Shown here in pieces: positions 35,789 to 43,898 of a stretch of 64,000 nt of DNA. The number at the start of each line of letters is the position of its first letter. The first letter of the stretch is position 1. Under the pieces are notes generated by a model that saw nothing but the letters and a program-made list of their open reading frames with translations, searched no databases and was not told where the DNA came from. The stretch is from JAEINY01 sp942490535 (lineage in GTDB: Bacteria > Bacteroidota > Bacteroidia > Bacteroidales > Marinilabiliaceae). The DNA is taken from the NCBI GenBank assembly GCA_942490535.1, contig CALNXQ010000005.1, positions 1,178,001 through 1,242,000 of the forward strand, read 5' to 3'. The position numbers and the translations under genes are program-made.

Positions 35789-35844
35789 AATTGTTTGGTA
35801 TACTTTTTTATAATGTTGTGTTTCTCGAAAAAAACGATGCAAAG

Positions 35845-35865
35845 CAACTAAAATCGTTTTAGTTG
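35845..35865. promoter_or_regulatory. Perfect palindromic operator upstream of the porin gene
   Basis: AACTAAAA-TCG-TTTTAGTT, extended by one more C/G pair, is a perfect 21-bp dyad 57 bp before the porin start. On the minus strand it runs directly into TTGCTTTG, a near match to the -7 box, so a bound protein would cover the promoter. Confidence 0.6.
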
Positions 35866-36073
35866 TGCAAGTTGCCGGGGCAGGAGTGTGAAAAATCATA
35901 CCTATTGAAAGCGATGCGCAGATGATAGGGGGCAACTGATACGAAAAATGGGAATATGCTTTCAATTATAAGGAGCTAACGGTGGTGTATTTTGTTGGTC
36001 ATGAAGCATACCGGGCCGCGGTTGTATCCGCGTACAGGTGTATTGGTGCATTCCTCATCATGTTGAGGATCGT

Positions 36074-36184
36074 CCCCACTGAAGTAGATACAGTCCCCAC
36101 TCTGTTTGTCTATTCCCCCACCATATTTCCTGATACGCCCACTACATATCATACTTCGCCCACTGCAATTGTAACGGCCCCACC
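36074..36184. repeat. Array of six CCCAC motifs spaced 21 bp apart
   Basis: CCCAC occurs at 36075, 36096, 36117, 36138 and 36159 (exact 21-bp steps) and again at 36179. Between motifs the sequence is not conserved. Because 21 is divisible by 3, the plus strand can be read as a 7-residue Pro-Thr repeat inside a short GTG-started frame (35982-36200), but nothing else supports a gene. The motif is GTGGG on the minus strand. It lies in a 730-bp gap between the divergent porin and ccsBA genes; downstream the gap is G-rich and includes a 10-bp complement of one repeat (GTGGGCGTAT at 36313-36322). Confidence 0.6.
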
Positions 36185-36518
36185 AGGTGGCGGTAACTAA
36201 AAAAGAGTGTGGAGGCTATCGTTTTGATGTGGGATATTGCATTGGATAATGGGTAGACACATATGATGGAGACGAGAGGGAGTAGAAATGGGTAGTAAGC
36301 CTACTGAAGGATGTGGGCGTATATGGATTGTTAGTGTGGTGGATGGTGGATCATTTCTTATGACAAGCCCAGTGTTTCATCTCTAACGTAGCTGGAAACA
36401 ATAAGGACATAAGTAAAAAAAAAGCGTTTAAATACGGATATTTGGGTCTTAATTATTATTTTAACATCCGTAAACATTTTGACCTGCTTGTCTCACATGC
36501 AAAATTAAATCTAAACAG

Positions 36519-39500
36519 ATGAAGAAATTCTATGATTTCCTGACTGCAAAATGGCTCATGGGAACCTTATTACTCTTTTTGGCGGCCGTGATGGGGGTGG
36601 CTACCTTTATTGAGAATGATTTTGGAACCAACGCGTCCAAAGCCTTGGTGTATAATGCCTGGTGGTTTGAGTTGGCCTTTTTCATCTTGGCCATTAATCT
36701 ATTGGGTAACTTGATTAAGTATAAGACTTTTTCGAAAAAGAAAATACCGGTATTGGTATTTCACCTGGCTTTTTTACTGATTATTATTGGCGCTGGCATC
36801 ACCCGATACATCGGGTATGAAGGACTGATGCACATTCGTGAGGGGGCAGCTTCCAATGCCATCCTGTCCAGTGATCAATATGTGAAAACAACTATTAACG
36901 AAGCCGGGAAGGCTCAATCCGATAAATCCAATGTGCTTTTTTCAACGGTGAGTCCCTTTGAATACAGCACCTCTTTTAGTACGTCGAAAGGCAAACTGAA
37001 AATCCGAAGCGAAGCCTACATTCCGCAGTGCATGTCACGTGCCATTGAGAAACCGGGTGGACGACCAGCTTTGCAATTGGTGTTATCGGCTACCACGGGA
37101 CGCCAGGAGTTTTCATTGTTTCCCGGCGATGAAATTAATGCCGGATCGTTTCGGGTGGCCTTTGAGCCGGAAGTCGAAAATGGACAGGATGTGATTTTCC
37201 GGTTAAAGGACGGTATCGCCTATTTTAAAGGTAAGCAGCCCTCAAAAATGATGCAGATGCAATCGGGGCAGGAGCAGACTTTTGCGGCTGATTCATTGAA
37301 TAAATTTTTCTCGGGAGTTTTGTATAGCATGGGGGATTTGAAAATGGTATTGACTAAGCAACTGGAGAGTGCCGTGGTAGAGCCGGTTTCAGTGCCGGGC
37401 GATCAGGGTCGCGGTTTGCCCAATGCCATTAAAATGGTGGCAGAGTTGGGCGATGTGCAGGAAACTTTTTATGTGTTTGGCCAAAAAGATGCCTTGGGCG
37501 AATCCTATTCTGCTCAGGTGGGTGGTATCAATATTTCAGCCACCTATGGAAGTAAAGTCATTGAGCTTCCTTTTTCATTGCATCTGAATAAATTTGAATT
37601 AGATCGCTATCCGGGTAGTAACAGTCCTTCCTCATATGCCAGTGAAGTGACCTTGATTGACGAGGTGGAGGGTGTTAAAGAGAATCGTCGTATTTTCATG
37701 AATAATATTTTGAATTATCGGGGCTACCGCTTTTTTCAATCCTCTTATGATACCGATGAGAAGGGAACTGTTTTATCGGTGAATCAGGATATGTGGGGTA
37801 CGATCATCACATATATGGGTTATCTGTTATTAACCATCGGGATGTTTGCAGCCTTATTTGTATCCAATACCCGCTTCCGCTTTTTGATCCATCGCACCGA
37901 TGAGATCTATAAGGAGAAGAAGAAGCTGATGACTGTGTTTCTTTTGTTGATTTCTTTACCTGCATTCTCCCTGGAGTTGAACCCTCCTCATGCCATCTCT
38001 GAAGAAATGGGGAATGCCTTTGGTCGCGTTTGGGTGCAGGATAATGGGGGTCGCATGGAACCTTTGAATACCCTCAATGGTGAAATTATGCGGAAAATTG
38101 TGAAGCATCATACCTTCAATGGCTGGTCGGCCGACCGGGTGGTGCTGAGCATGCTCATTGACCGCCAATATTGGAAAGAAGTGCCCATGATCACCGTGAA
38201 GCACGAGGAGTTGCGGGGCATCTTGAGTGTGACTGAACGCAAGGCCTCTTTTCAGCAGTTTTTTACACCCAATGGGGAGTATAAAATTCGTCAGTTGGTG
38301 GAAACGGCCTACCGCAAACCGGGCGCGCAGCAAAGCAAACTGGATCAGGAGGTCATTAAAATTGATGAGCAGATCAATGTGTTTTACATGACCCAGATGG
38401 GGAGTTTGATGAAAATTTTCCCCAACCCGGCGGATAGTCATAAGCCCTGGTTAGCTCCCGGTGCACGTCCCGTCGATTTCCCAAGAGAAGACAGCTTGTT
38501 TGTGCGCAACATTTTTGGCATGTATGTGGATGCCCTGGTGCAGAATAAAAATGATACTGCCGAAGAATACCTGGCCGCCATTGTGACCTATCAGACCAAG
38601 TATGGGGCTGATATTTTGCCGGGCGATACCATGAAAGAGATCGAGATTTTCTACAATGAAAGTAGTTTGTTTATGACGCTTTCGCCTTATTTCTTGCTCT
38701 TGGGTATTTTACTGTTGGTTTTTCAGCTGATCCGCCTGGTGAAACCGAAATACCAGTTTAAGTGGATCATGCGCATTGGATTTTCGTTGGTGGTCATCGC
38801 CTTTGTATTATATACTGCCGGACTAAGCATTCGCTGGTACATATCCGGACATGCGCCCTGGAGTAACGGTTATGAATCCATGCTTTACATTGGCTGGACC
38901 ACCGTTTTGGCAGGTTTGATCTTTAGTAAGAGAAGCCCCATTGCCTTGTCGGTCACTTCGCTGTTTGGAGGTGTTATTCTGATGGTGGCTCACCTGAGCT
39001 GGATGAATCCGGAAATCACTAACCTTGTACCGGTCTTGAAATCCTATTGGTTGACCATTCATGTGGCCATTATTGTGGCCAGTTACGGCTTCTTAAGTTT
39101 AGGTGCTTTATTAGGCTTCCTGAATTTGGTATTAACCGGCATGAAAACCCGTCAGAATGAACGTACTTTTTCATTGACCATTGAAGAACTGTCGGGGATT
39201 GCAGAGATGGCCATGACCGTTGGACTCTACCTTTTAACTGTGGGTGCATTTCTGGGAGGCGTATGGGCCAATGAATCCTGGGGCCGTTATTGGGGCTGGG
39301 ATCCCAAGGAGACCTGGTCGGCCATCACCATTCTGGTCTATGCCTTTATCCTGCACATGCGGTTTATTCCCGGAATGAAAGGATTAACCACATTTAATAT
39401 TTGGGCCGTAATCAGTTTTAGTTCGGTGATCATGACTTACCTGGGAGTAAACTATTACCTGGCAGGGATGCATTCCTACGCCAAGGGTGATCCGGTGCCG

Positions 39501-39605
39501 ATCCCAACCTGGGTGTATTACTCCATTACGGTGGTGGCAGTGGTTGTTTTCTTTGCCCTTTTCAACGAAGGAAAGCTCCGAAAAGTCACAGAAACGAAAG
39601 AATAG
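36519..39605 (+). CDS. Fused cytochrome c biogenesis protein CcsB-CcsA (ResB-ResC)
   Basis: This 1028-residue membrane protein exports haem and attaches it to apocytochrome c (system II). The N-terminal half is ResB/CcsB-like: TM segments near residues 15-30 and 55-95, a periplasmic domain with FMNNILNYRGYRFFQSSYD, and a TM near 430. The C-terminal half is CcsA, with the tryptophan-rich haem-binding WWD motif WGRYWGWDPKETW at 921-933 and conserved histidines in TM loops (HVAIIVASYG, HMRF). Fusions of this kind occur in Bacteroidota and epsilon-proteobacteria. A terminator follows. Confidence 0.94.
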   Translation: MKKFYDFLTAKWLMGTLLLFLAAVMGVATFIENDFGTNASKALVYNAWWFELAFFILAINLLGNLIKYKTFSKKKIPVLVFHLAFLLIIIGAGITRYIGYEGLMHIREGAASNAILSSDQYVKTTINEAGKAQSDKSNVLFSTVSPFEYSTSFSTSKGKLKIRSEAYIPQCMSRAIEKPGGRPALQLVLSATTGRQEFSLFPGDEINAGSFRVAFEPEVENGQDVIFRLKDGIAYFKGKQPSKMMQMQSGQEQTFAADSLNKFFSGVLYSMGDLKMVLTKQLESAVVEPVSVPGDQGRGLPNAIKMVAELGDVQETFYVFGQKDALGESYSAQVGGINISATYGSKVIELPFSLHLNKFELDRYPGSNSPSSYASEVTLIDEVEGVKENRRIFMNNILNYRGYRFFQSSYDTDEKGTVLSVNQDMWGTIITYMGYLLLTIGMFAALFVSNTRFRFLIHRTDEIYKEKKKLMTVFLLLISLPAFSLELNPPHAISEEMGNAFGRVWVQDNGGRMEPLNTLNGEIMRKIVKHHTFNGWSADRVVLSMLIDRQYWKEVPMITVKHEELRGILSVTERKASFQQFFTPNGEYKIRQLVETAYRKPGAQQSKLDQEVIKIDEQINVFYMTQMGSLMKIFPNPADSHKPWLAPGARPVDFPREDSLFVRNIFGMYVDALVQNKNDTAEEYLAAIVTYQTKYGADILPGDTMKEIEIFYNESSLFMTLSPYFLLLGILLLVFQLIRLVKPKYQFKWIMRIGFSLVVIAFVLYTAGLSIRWYISGHAPWSNGYESMLYIGWTTVLAGLIFSKRSPIALSVTSLFGGVILMVAHLSWMNPEITNLVPVLKSYWLTIHVAIIVASYGFLSLGALLGFLNLVLTGMKTRQNERTFSLTIEELSGIAEMAMTVGLYLLTVGAFLGGVWANESWGRYWGWDPKETWSAITILVYAFILHMRFIPGMKGLTTFNIWAVISFSSVIMTYLGVNYYLAGMHSYAKGDPVPIPTWVYYSITVVAVVVFFALFNEGKLRKVTETKE

Positions 39606-39616
39606 AAAAGAGAAAC

Positions 39617-39649
39617 ACCGCTTAGCCATTTTGTTAAGCGGTTTTTTTT
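39617..39649 (+). terminator. Terminator after ccsBA
   Basis: ACCGCTTA / TAAGCGGT stem with a 10-nt loop followed by eight T. Confidence 0.92.
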
Positions 39650-39779
39650 ATGAAAGATAATATTCATCTATTCAATTGAATGACTTATGTTTTCTTTTAT
39701 CGACTAATTTTTTTTCACTTTTGTGAGAACATTTCCTGCAAAGGGCTTGTTTAGGATACAAATAAAAACTTGATACAAA

Positions 39780-40280
39780 ATGGCAAAAATAACATTCAAA
39801 GGAAACCCGGTAAACACAGCAGGTGATCTGCCCAGAGTAGGCGCTGAAGCACCTGAATTTTCATTGATTAAAACAGATTTGAGCGAAGTATCGCTACATG
39901 ATTACAAAGGAAAACGTGTGGTTTTAAACATCTTCCCAAGTGTGGATACAGGTGTTTGTGCCGCTTCAGTACGTCGTTTCAACGATGAGGCTTCTAAGCA
40001 AGCAAACACAGCGGTGCTTTGTGTATCGCGTGATTTACCTTTCGCACACGCTCGTTTCTGTGGTGCTGAAGGGCTGGAGAACGTGGTTTCTTTGTCGGAA
40101 TATAAAGACGAAGTTTTCAGTCAGAATTATGGGGTGAAAATGGTAGATGGACCGTTGTCAGGTCTATTGTCTCGCGCAGTAGTTGTGATTGATGAAAATG
40201 GAAAAGTGGTGCACAGTGAGCAAGTGGATGACATTGTACACGAACCCAATTACGAAGCAGCGATTAAAGTACTTCAATAA
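39780..40280 (+). CDS. tpx: Thiol peroxidase
   Basis: This is a 166-residue atypical 2-Cys peroxiredoxin that reduces lipid and other peroxides using thioredoxin. The peroxidatic Cys60 lies in DTGVCAASVRRFN and the resolving Cys94 in ARFCGAEGLENV; both match the Tpx pair. The N-terminus ITFKGNPVNTAGDLPRVG is typical. It is monocistronic, between two terminators. Confidence 0.96.
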   Translation: MAKITFKGNPVNTAGDLPRVGAEAPEFSLIKTDLSEVSLHDYKGKRVVLNIFPSVDTGVCAASVRRFNDEASKQANTAVLCVSRDLPFAHARFCGAEGLENVVSLSEYKDEVFSQNYGVKMVDGPLSGLLSRAVVVIDENGKVVHSEQVDDIVHEPNYEAAIKVLQ

Positions 40281-40290
40281 AATTCAGATT

Positions 40291-40321
40291 AAAACCCCAA
40301 GCTAAAACTTGGGGTTTTTTG
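40291..40321 (+). terminator. Terminator after tpx
   Basis: AAAACCCCAAG / CTTGGGGTTTT, an 11-bp stem with a 6-nt loop and a T tract. It is symmetric enough to serve the convergent dgt gene too. Confidence 0.95.
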
Positions 40322-40366
40322 TGCGTTTTAAAGCGTGATTTGGCGCATTGGACTGCGGACCAGGCA

Positions 40367-41734
40367 CTACTTCAAGCCAATTCCACTGATCTTCTTATAC
40401 AGATCCAAGGCATACACATCCGTCATGCCCGATACAAAATCCAATACCGATTGCAGCTTGTTGTATAGCGGCTCGTCTGATTGAACGGTGAATTGCTCCG
40501 GGATAAAGGGCAATAGCATTTTGGAATAATAGTGGTCGGGATGAGTGACTGCACGGGTGAATTCTTCCAGTAAAGTACCCAGTATGCGAAAACCGGATAA
40601 TTCGATCTCCACCACCGATTGGTGTTTGTAGATGCGTTGAAAAGCTACTTTTTTGCATGTCTCCATGGCCTCCCATTCGGGACCGGTCAGGTGGTCAATT
40701 AAGCTTTTTTTGAAGGTGCCATTAAGGATTAATTCCTGGTTGTCCCAAAAGATATCGGTGCAGATGCCCACCAGTTTTCCAATGACTTTGGCACGCAAGA
40801 AGGCCATCCGCTCATTCTTGTCAGTGACCTCAGTAAAAACGGTGTTGATTTTCTCAAATTCATGTGCTTCCAATGCCGGATCAAAGAAGCCGGTCAATAG
40901 CCGGTAGGTTTCCTCGTAGGAGAGGATTTTTAATTTGTGCGCATCTTCAATGTCCATCACCTGGTAACAGATGTCATCGGCAGCCTCCACCAGGTATACC
41001 AGTGGATGACGGGCATAGATGCCGTTGTCCGGGTCAATGCATTTCAGCCCCAGTTCGCCGGCAATGTGATGAAACATCTCTACCTCGGATTGAAAGAAGC
41101 CAAATTTTTTCATGCCTTCCACACCCGATTCGTAAGGGTATTTAATGATAGTGGCTACGGTGGTGTAGGTCATGGCAAAGCCCCCTTTTCGCCGGCCGCT
41201 GAAGGCATGGGTGAGGATGCGCAGAGCATTGGCATTTCCTTCGAAACGGGTAAAATCACTCCACTGTGAGGGGGTGAGTTGTGCTTCGTAATGTTGGCCG
41301 GCGCCATGTCTGAAAAAATTACCGATGGCGGCTTCTCCCGAGTGACCGAATGGCGGATTGCCCAAATCATGTGCCAGACAAGCGGCTGCCACCACCGAGC
41401 CAATCTCTTCCACCAGGTCCGGACGCCCCAGATTGGCATCTTTTAGTTTCTTTGCGATATTATTGCCCAACGATCGCCCCACACTGGCTACTTCCAGGCT
41501 GTGCGTTAGACGGTTGTGTACAAAAACACTGCCCGGAAGGGGAAATACCTGTGTTTTATCCTGCAACCGTCGAAAGGGAGAGGAGAAGATCAGGCGGTCG
41601 TAATCCCGTTGAAATTGGGTACGATCGTGTTTTACTTCTGTGATGTGTTCCTGTCCGGTACGTTTGGTGGAAAGCAGTTGATCCCAGGTCATGGCCGGGC
41701 TGCTTTCAGTGCAATCATTAGGGGATGCTATCAT
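40367..41734 (-). CDS. dgt: Deoxyguanosinetriphosphate triphosphohydrolase-like HD protein
   Basis: This 455-residue HD-domain enzyme hydrolyses dNTPs to deoxynucleosides and triphosphate. It shows FSSPFRRLQDKTQVFPLPG-type N-terminal contacts, the metal-binding HNRLTHSLEVASVGRS and LAHDLGNPPFGHSGE, and YLVEAADDICYQVMDIED. The start may be at M15 instead of 41734, as the first 14 residues are unconserved. dGTPases can starve phages of dNTPs, but an isolated housekeeping copy like this gives no sign of a defence role. Confidence 0.9.
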   Translation of the reverse strand: MIASPNDCTESSPAMTWDQLLSTKRTGQEHITEVKHDRTQFQRDYDRLIFSSPFRRLQDKTQVFPLPGSVFVHNRLTHSLEVASVGRSLGNNIAKKLKDANLGRPDLVEEIGSVVAAACLAHDLGNPPFGHSGEAAIGNFFRHGAGQHYEAQLTPSQWSDFTRFEGNANALRILTHAFSGRRKGGFAMTYTTVATIIKYPYESGVEGMKKFGFFQSEVEMFHHIAGELGLKCIDPDNGIYARHPLVYLVEAADDICYQVMDIEDAHKLKILSYEETYRLLTGFFDPALEAHEFEKINTVFTEVTDKNERMAFLRAKVIGKLVGICTDIFWDNQELILNGTFKKSLIDHLTGPEWEAMETCKKVAFQRIYKHQSVVEIELSGFRILGTLLEEFTRAVTHPDHYYSKMLLPFIPEQFTVQSDEPLYNKLQSVLDFVSGMTDVYALDLYKKISGIGLK

Positions 41735-41807
41735 GAAATATACGATGTGATCAAATTATAAGTACTTCTACCTTTTCACTCTTACCTTTTCATTTTCTAT
41801 TTGTTCT

Positions 41808-42428
41808 TTAATAGACCTTCGTTTGGTAATCGCGCATGGCCCGGTCAAGTTTTCGGGCGTGTCCGTTGGTCATTTTATCCAGACGATTCCAGAAACCGGG
41901 ACCGTGATTCTTCTCATGCACATGGCATAGTTCGTGCAAAAGTACATAATCAATCAAAGCATCGGGCAAGCGCATCAGGTGTAAATTCAAATTGATGTTA
42001 TTTACTGCCGAGCAGGAGCCCCAGCGTGATTTAAGGTTCTTTATCACCACATTATTATAGGAGATGTTCCACTGTTTGGCCAGCCAGGCCAATCGACCGG
42101 GTAAAAAGCTTTTGGCTTCCCGCCGCAACGCTTCTTCGATACCATGGCGAATCACTTCCTGCACCCGCGGATGGGTCACATGAACGGCATGGGGATAGTG
42201 GACTGTCAACAACCCGTTTTGCAGTTGTAAGCGGATGTCGGAACGGTGGTGTTGCTGAATGCGTAAGGCAAACGAGCGCGATTTAAACTCCGTCGACTCA
42301 TCAAATACCGTCAGGCGCTCCTCCTTTTCCTCCATTTTTTGCAGATGCTGCCGAATCCATTCCTCCTTTTCATGGACAAAGCGAAGTCCTTCTTTGGGAT
42401 CAACTCCCACCGGCAATACCAGCTGCAC
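41808..42428 (-). CDS. YgjP-like metallopeptidase (DUF45/M48-like)
   Basis: This putative zinc protease has HELCH in DYVLLHELCHVHEKNHGPGFWNRL, the standard YgjP/WLM block, plus RWGSCSAVNNINLNLHL before it. The listed start is an in-frame GTG at 42428, but the conserved family N-terminus (RYSNKARRISIRLKPFEG) lies upstream of it in the same open frame, which stays open up to 42599. No ATG, GTG or TTG occurs in that extension. The true start is therefore either a rare codon (ATC at 42525-42527 or another ATT/ATA) or lost by a small indel. Cellular function is unknown. Confidence 0.75.
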   Translation of the reverse strand: MQLVLPVGVDPKEGLRFVHEKEEWIRQHLQKMEEKEERLTVFDESTEFKSRSFALRIQQHHRSDIRLQLQNGLLTVHYPHAVHVTHPRVQEVIRHGIEEALRREAKSFLPGRLAWLAKQWNISYNNVVIKNLKSRWGSCSAVNNINLNLHLMRLPDALIDYVLLHELCHVHEKNHGPGFWNRLDKMTNGHARKLDRAMRDYQTKVY

Positions 42429-42727
42429 CCCTTCAAAGGGCTTTAGCCGGATGCTGATGCGCCGCGCTTTATTGCTGTAACGAATAGTAACGCTACCAAT
42501 GCCTTCTATTTCTGTGCTGTGTTCGATGGTGTGTTTGTTTTTTGAAGGTGTAAAAATAGTAATAATTGGATAGCTATTAGCCTCATAATAGTACGTGGAT
42601 CAGAATGCTTTCACTTTTCACATTAAATTTTGAAATGGATAGGGGGAGACACAAAAAGCAAGCTCTATAACGATTAGCTAATCTGATAAATACGGTGTGT
42701 GATGAAAAGTTGTTGAAAAAAAGATGC

Positions 42728-42763
42728 AAAAAGGGTGTTACGTTTTTGATTAAGTGCAATTAA
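42728..42763 (+). promoter_or_regulatory. Upstream element shared with the HTH paralogue at 23.9 kb (copy 2)
   Basis: AAAAAGGGTGTTACGTTTT, nine variable bases, GCAATTAA, ending 50 bp before the HTH start codon. Both blocks and the spacing match the copy at 23663-23697. The rest of the 384-bp gap from 42429 holds the open N-terminal extension of the YgjP-like gene and AT-rich sequence. Confidence 0.6.
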
Positions 42764-42812
42764 CCTTAAGTGACATGTGTTGAGTAATGTTAAATAGTAA
42801 AATAATCTAACC

Positions 42813-43061
42813 ATGAAAATTAACCAAGAAGCCGAACGATTACAATATCTCGTTGAATTACTTCAAGAGCAACACACCGGAGCAGCCGCTCAATTGGCAC
42901 AACGCATTGGCATTTCTCGCAGTAAACTGTTTGAGTTGCTGGAAGAACTCAAGGGTGCTGGTGCAAAGATTGAATACAACCGGCAGAAGAACAGTTACTA
43001 TTTAGCCGATAGCTGTCGGATCAACGTGAACCAACCCATTACAATTGAACAGGTCACATGA
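42813..43061 (+). CDS. Small HTH-domain regulator of the peptide locus
   Basis: An 82-residue protein starts MKINQEAERLQYLVELLQ, then has an HTH (GAAAQLAQRIGISRSKLFELLEELKGAGAKIEYNRQKNSYYL). It is the gapless paralogue of the protein at 23899. Its gene lies 317 bp before three leader-peptide genes, in the same direction, so a role in controlling them is likely but inferred. No ligand-binding domain is present, which suggests it responds through another factor or acts constitutively. Confidence 0.75.
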   Translation: MKINQEAERLQYLVELLQEQHTGAAAQLAQRIGISRSKLFELLEELKGAGAKIEYNRQKNSYYLADSCRINVNQPITIEQVT

Positions 43062-43190
43062 GTGTTCAAAAGTTAAAATATTGTTAATTTGAGTTCCGTC
43101 TATTTATCTGGACGGCTCTCAGTTTATCTTCGAAACGTTTTTGTTAATAATCGGCCGAGAACAATAAAAACACCCCGATGGATACCTTGC

Positions 43191-43221
43191 AAGTTAAACT
43201 TTCAATAGACATTTAACTTTG
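43191..43221 (+). promoter_or_regulatory. Promoter with overlapping dyad for the peptide genes
   Basis: TAACTTTG (43214-43221) matches the -7 box. It is overlapped by an 8-bp inverted repeat, AAGTTAAA (43191-43198) and TTTAACTT (43212-43219), and followed by another AAGTTTAA. A regulator binding these AAGTTWAA half-sites would control the start near 43228. The 150-nt leader that follows contains a small GCAGG/CCTGC hairpin, and upstream of the promoter lies a GAG-CCGTC / GACGG-CTC stem. No other features are seen in the 43062-43378 gap. Confidence 0.45.
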
Positions 43222-43378
43222 TAAGTTTAATACCGCACGATGTATGATTGACATATAACAAGTGCTAACGAAGATATATGGCAATTAATACACACAAGCG
43301 GTATATTACTCCACCGGGGCGCAGGTTTGACCCTGCACAAAATTAACTGTTTTATTAATGTTTTAAAATTTTGTGAAA

Positions 43379-43528
43379 ATGAAAAATTTAAATGAATTGG
43401 GCGTTCAGGAGATGAGTGCTCAAGAAGTGAAGAGCGAGAATGGCGGCATAGTTGTCGTTGGCGCTTGTTTAATTTGTATGACCGTAGTTGGATTGTACTT
43501 GGGTAGAGATATTTGGAAAGAGAAATAG
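43379..43528 (+). CDS. Double-glycine leader peptide 1 (bacteriocin-like precursor)
   Basis: A 49-codon gene too short for normal ORF calling. The leader (residues 1-23) ends NGG and shows V at -15, Q -14, E -13, M -12, E -8 and V -7, the pattern recognised by C39 peptidases. The 26-residue core is highly hydrophobic, with two Cys (GACLICM) and a charged C-terminal tail (GRDIWKEK). It looks like a membrane-inserting peptide. No modification gene is near. It is the first of three such genes, all upstream of a C39-type exporter. Confidence 0.82.
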   Translation: MKNLNELGVQEMSAQEVKSENGGIVVVGACLICMTVVGLYLGRDIWKEK

Positions 43529-43552
43529 TATAAATATAAAAACACTGTTGCT

Positions 43553-43708
43553 ATGAGTTTTAATAATATTGATTGCGGAAATGTACAGGAATTAGACATT
43601 AAAGAGTTAAGAGAAATAGACGGTGGAATTGCACCGCTCGTATATGTTGGTGTACTTCTTATTGGTATGGCAGTTGGAGCTTACTGCAAGTCTCAATCAA
43701 ATAAATAA
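43553..43708 (+). CDS. Double-glycine leader peptide 2 (bacteriocin-like precursor)
   Basis: A 51-codon gene. The leader (1-25) contains NVQELDIKELREIDGG, a textbook double-glycine leader with L at -12, L at -7 and I at -4. The 26-residue core (IAPLVYVGVLLIGMAVGAYC then KSQSNK) has one long hydrophobic helix with small residues spaced as in helix-packing motifs and a polar tail. It starts 24 bp after peptide 1, and peptide 3 follows by 8 bp, so the three are one transcript. Confidence 0.86.
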   Translation: MSFNNIDCGNVQELDIKELREIDGGIAPLVYVGVLLIGMAVGAYCKSQSNK

Positions 43709-43716
43709 TAGGTAAT

Positions 43717-43845
43717 ATGAATTTAGATAGTATAAATGTACAAGAATTAAATTCTCAGGAATTATTAGATACAGAAGGAGGAGCCATAGGCCTTTTACTA
43801 CTCTGTTTTGCTGCTGGTGTTGCTATTGGCGCATGTATGGTATAA
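43717..43845 (+). CDS. Double-glycine leader peptide 3 (bacteriocin-like precursor)
   Basis: A 42-codon gene. The leader (1-22) has NVQELNSQELLDTEGG, nearly the same -15 to -12 VQEL block as peptide 2. The core is only 20 residues (AIGLLLLCFAAGVAIGACMV), without any charged residue, and would span a membrane once. An attenuator-type hairpin begins 5 bp after the stop codon. Confidence 0.84.
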   Translation: MNLDSINVQELNSQELLDTEGGAIGLLLLCFAAGVAIGACMV

Positions 43846-43850
43846 ACTAA

Positions 43851-43886
43851 AAAGAGGGTGCCAAAATTTTTTGGACACCCTCTTTA
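43851..43886 (+). terminator. Terminator or attenuator after the three peptide genes
   Basis: AAAGAGGGTG-CC and GG-A-CACCCTCTTT pair around an A4T6 loop, with a single unpaired A. It falls between peptide 3 and the DUF3267 gene, whose ATG is only 14 bp further. Placed like this it would make the peptides the most abundant products while letting some transcription through to the protease gene. Confidence 0.82.
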
Positions 43887-43898
43887 AAACTTATTTTA

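Noticed and set aside
36074..36184. CRISPR-like array
   Set aside because: Only five bases (CCCAC) are conserved per 21-bp unit, far below a CRISPR repeat, and no cas gene is in the window.
35982..36200. Short Pro-Thr-rich protein on the plus strand
   Set aside because: It starts at GTG with no promoter box, no recognisable family and its only repeat is explained by the 21-bp DNA period; kept as a repeat, not a gene.
36195..36330. Second periodic array of GGG motifs downstream of the CCCAC array
   Set aside because: GGG spacings are irregular (about 20, 27, 12 and 25 bp), so no period could be supported.
40367..41734. Phage-defence role for the dGTPase together with the deoxynucleoside kinase
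   Set aside because: The genes are 33 kb apart and surrounded by housekeeping genes, with no toxin, nuclease or sensor partner.
40653..41761. Several long frames opposite dgt
   Set aside because: They mirror the codon pattern of dgt on the other strand, where the HD motifs and family blocks are complete.
43379..43845. Lanthipeptide or sactipeptide precursors
   Set aside because: Cores have few Ser/Thr and no LanM, LanB, radical SAM or other modification gene lies in the locus.
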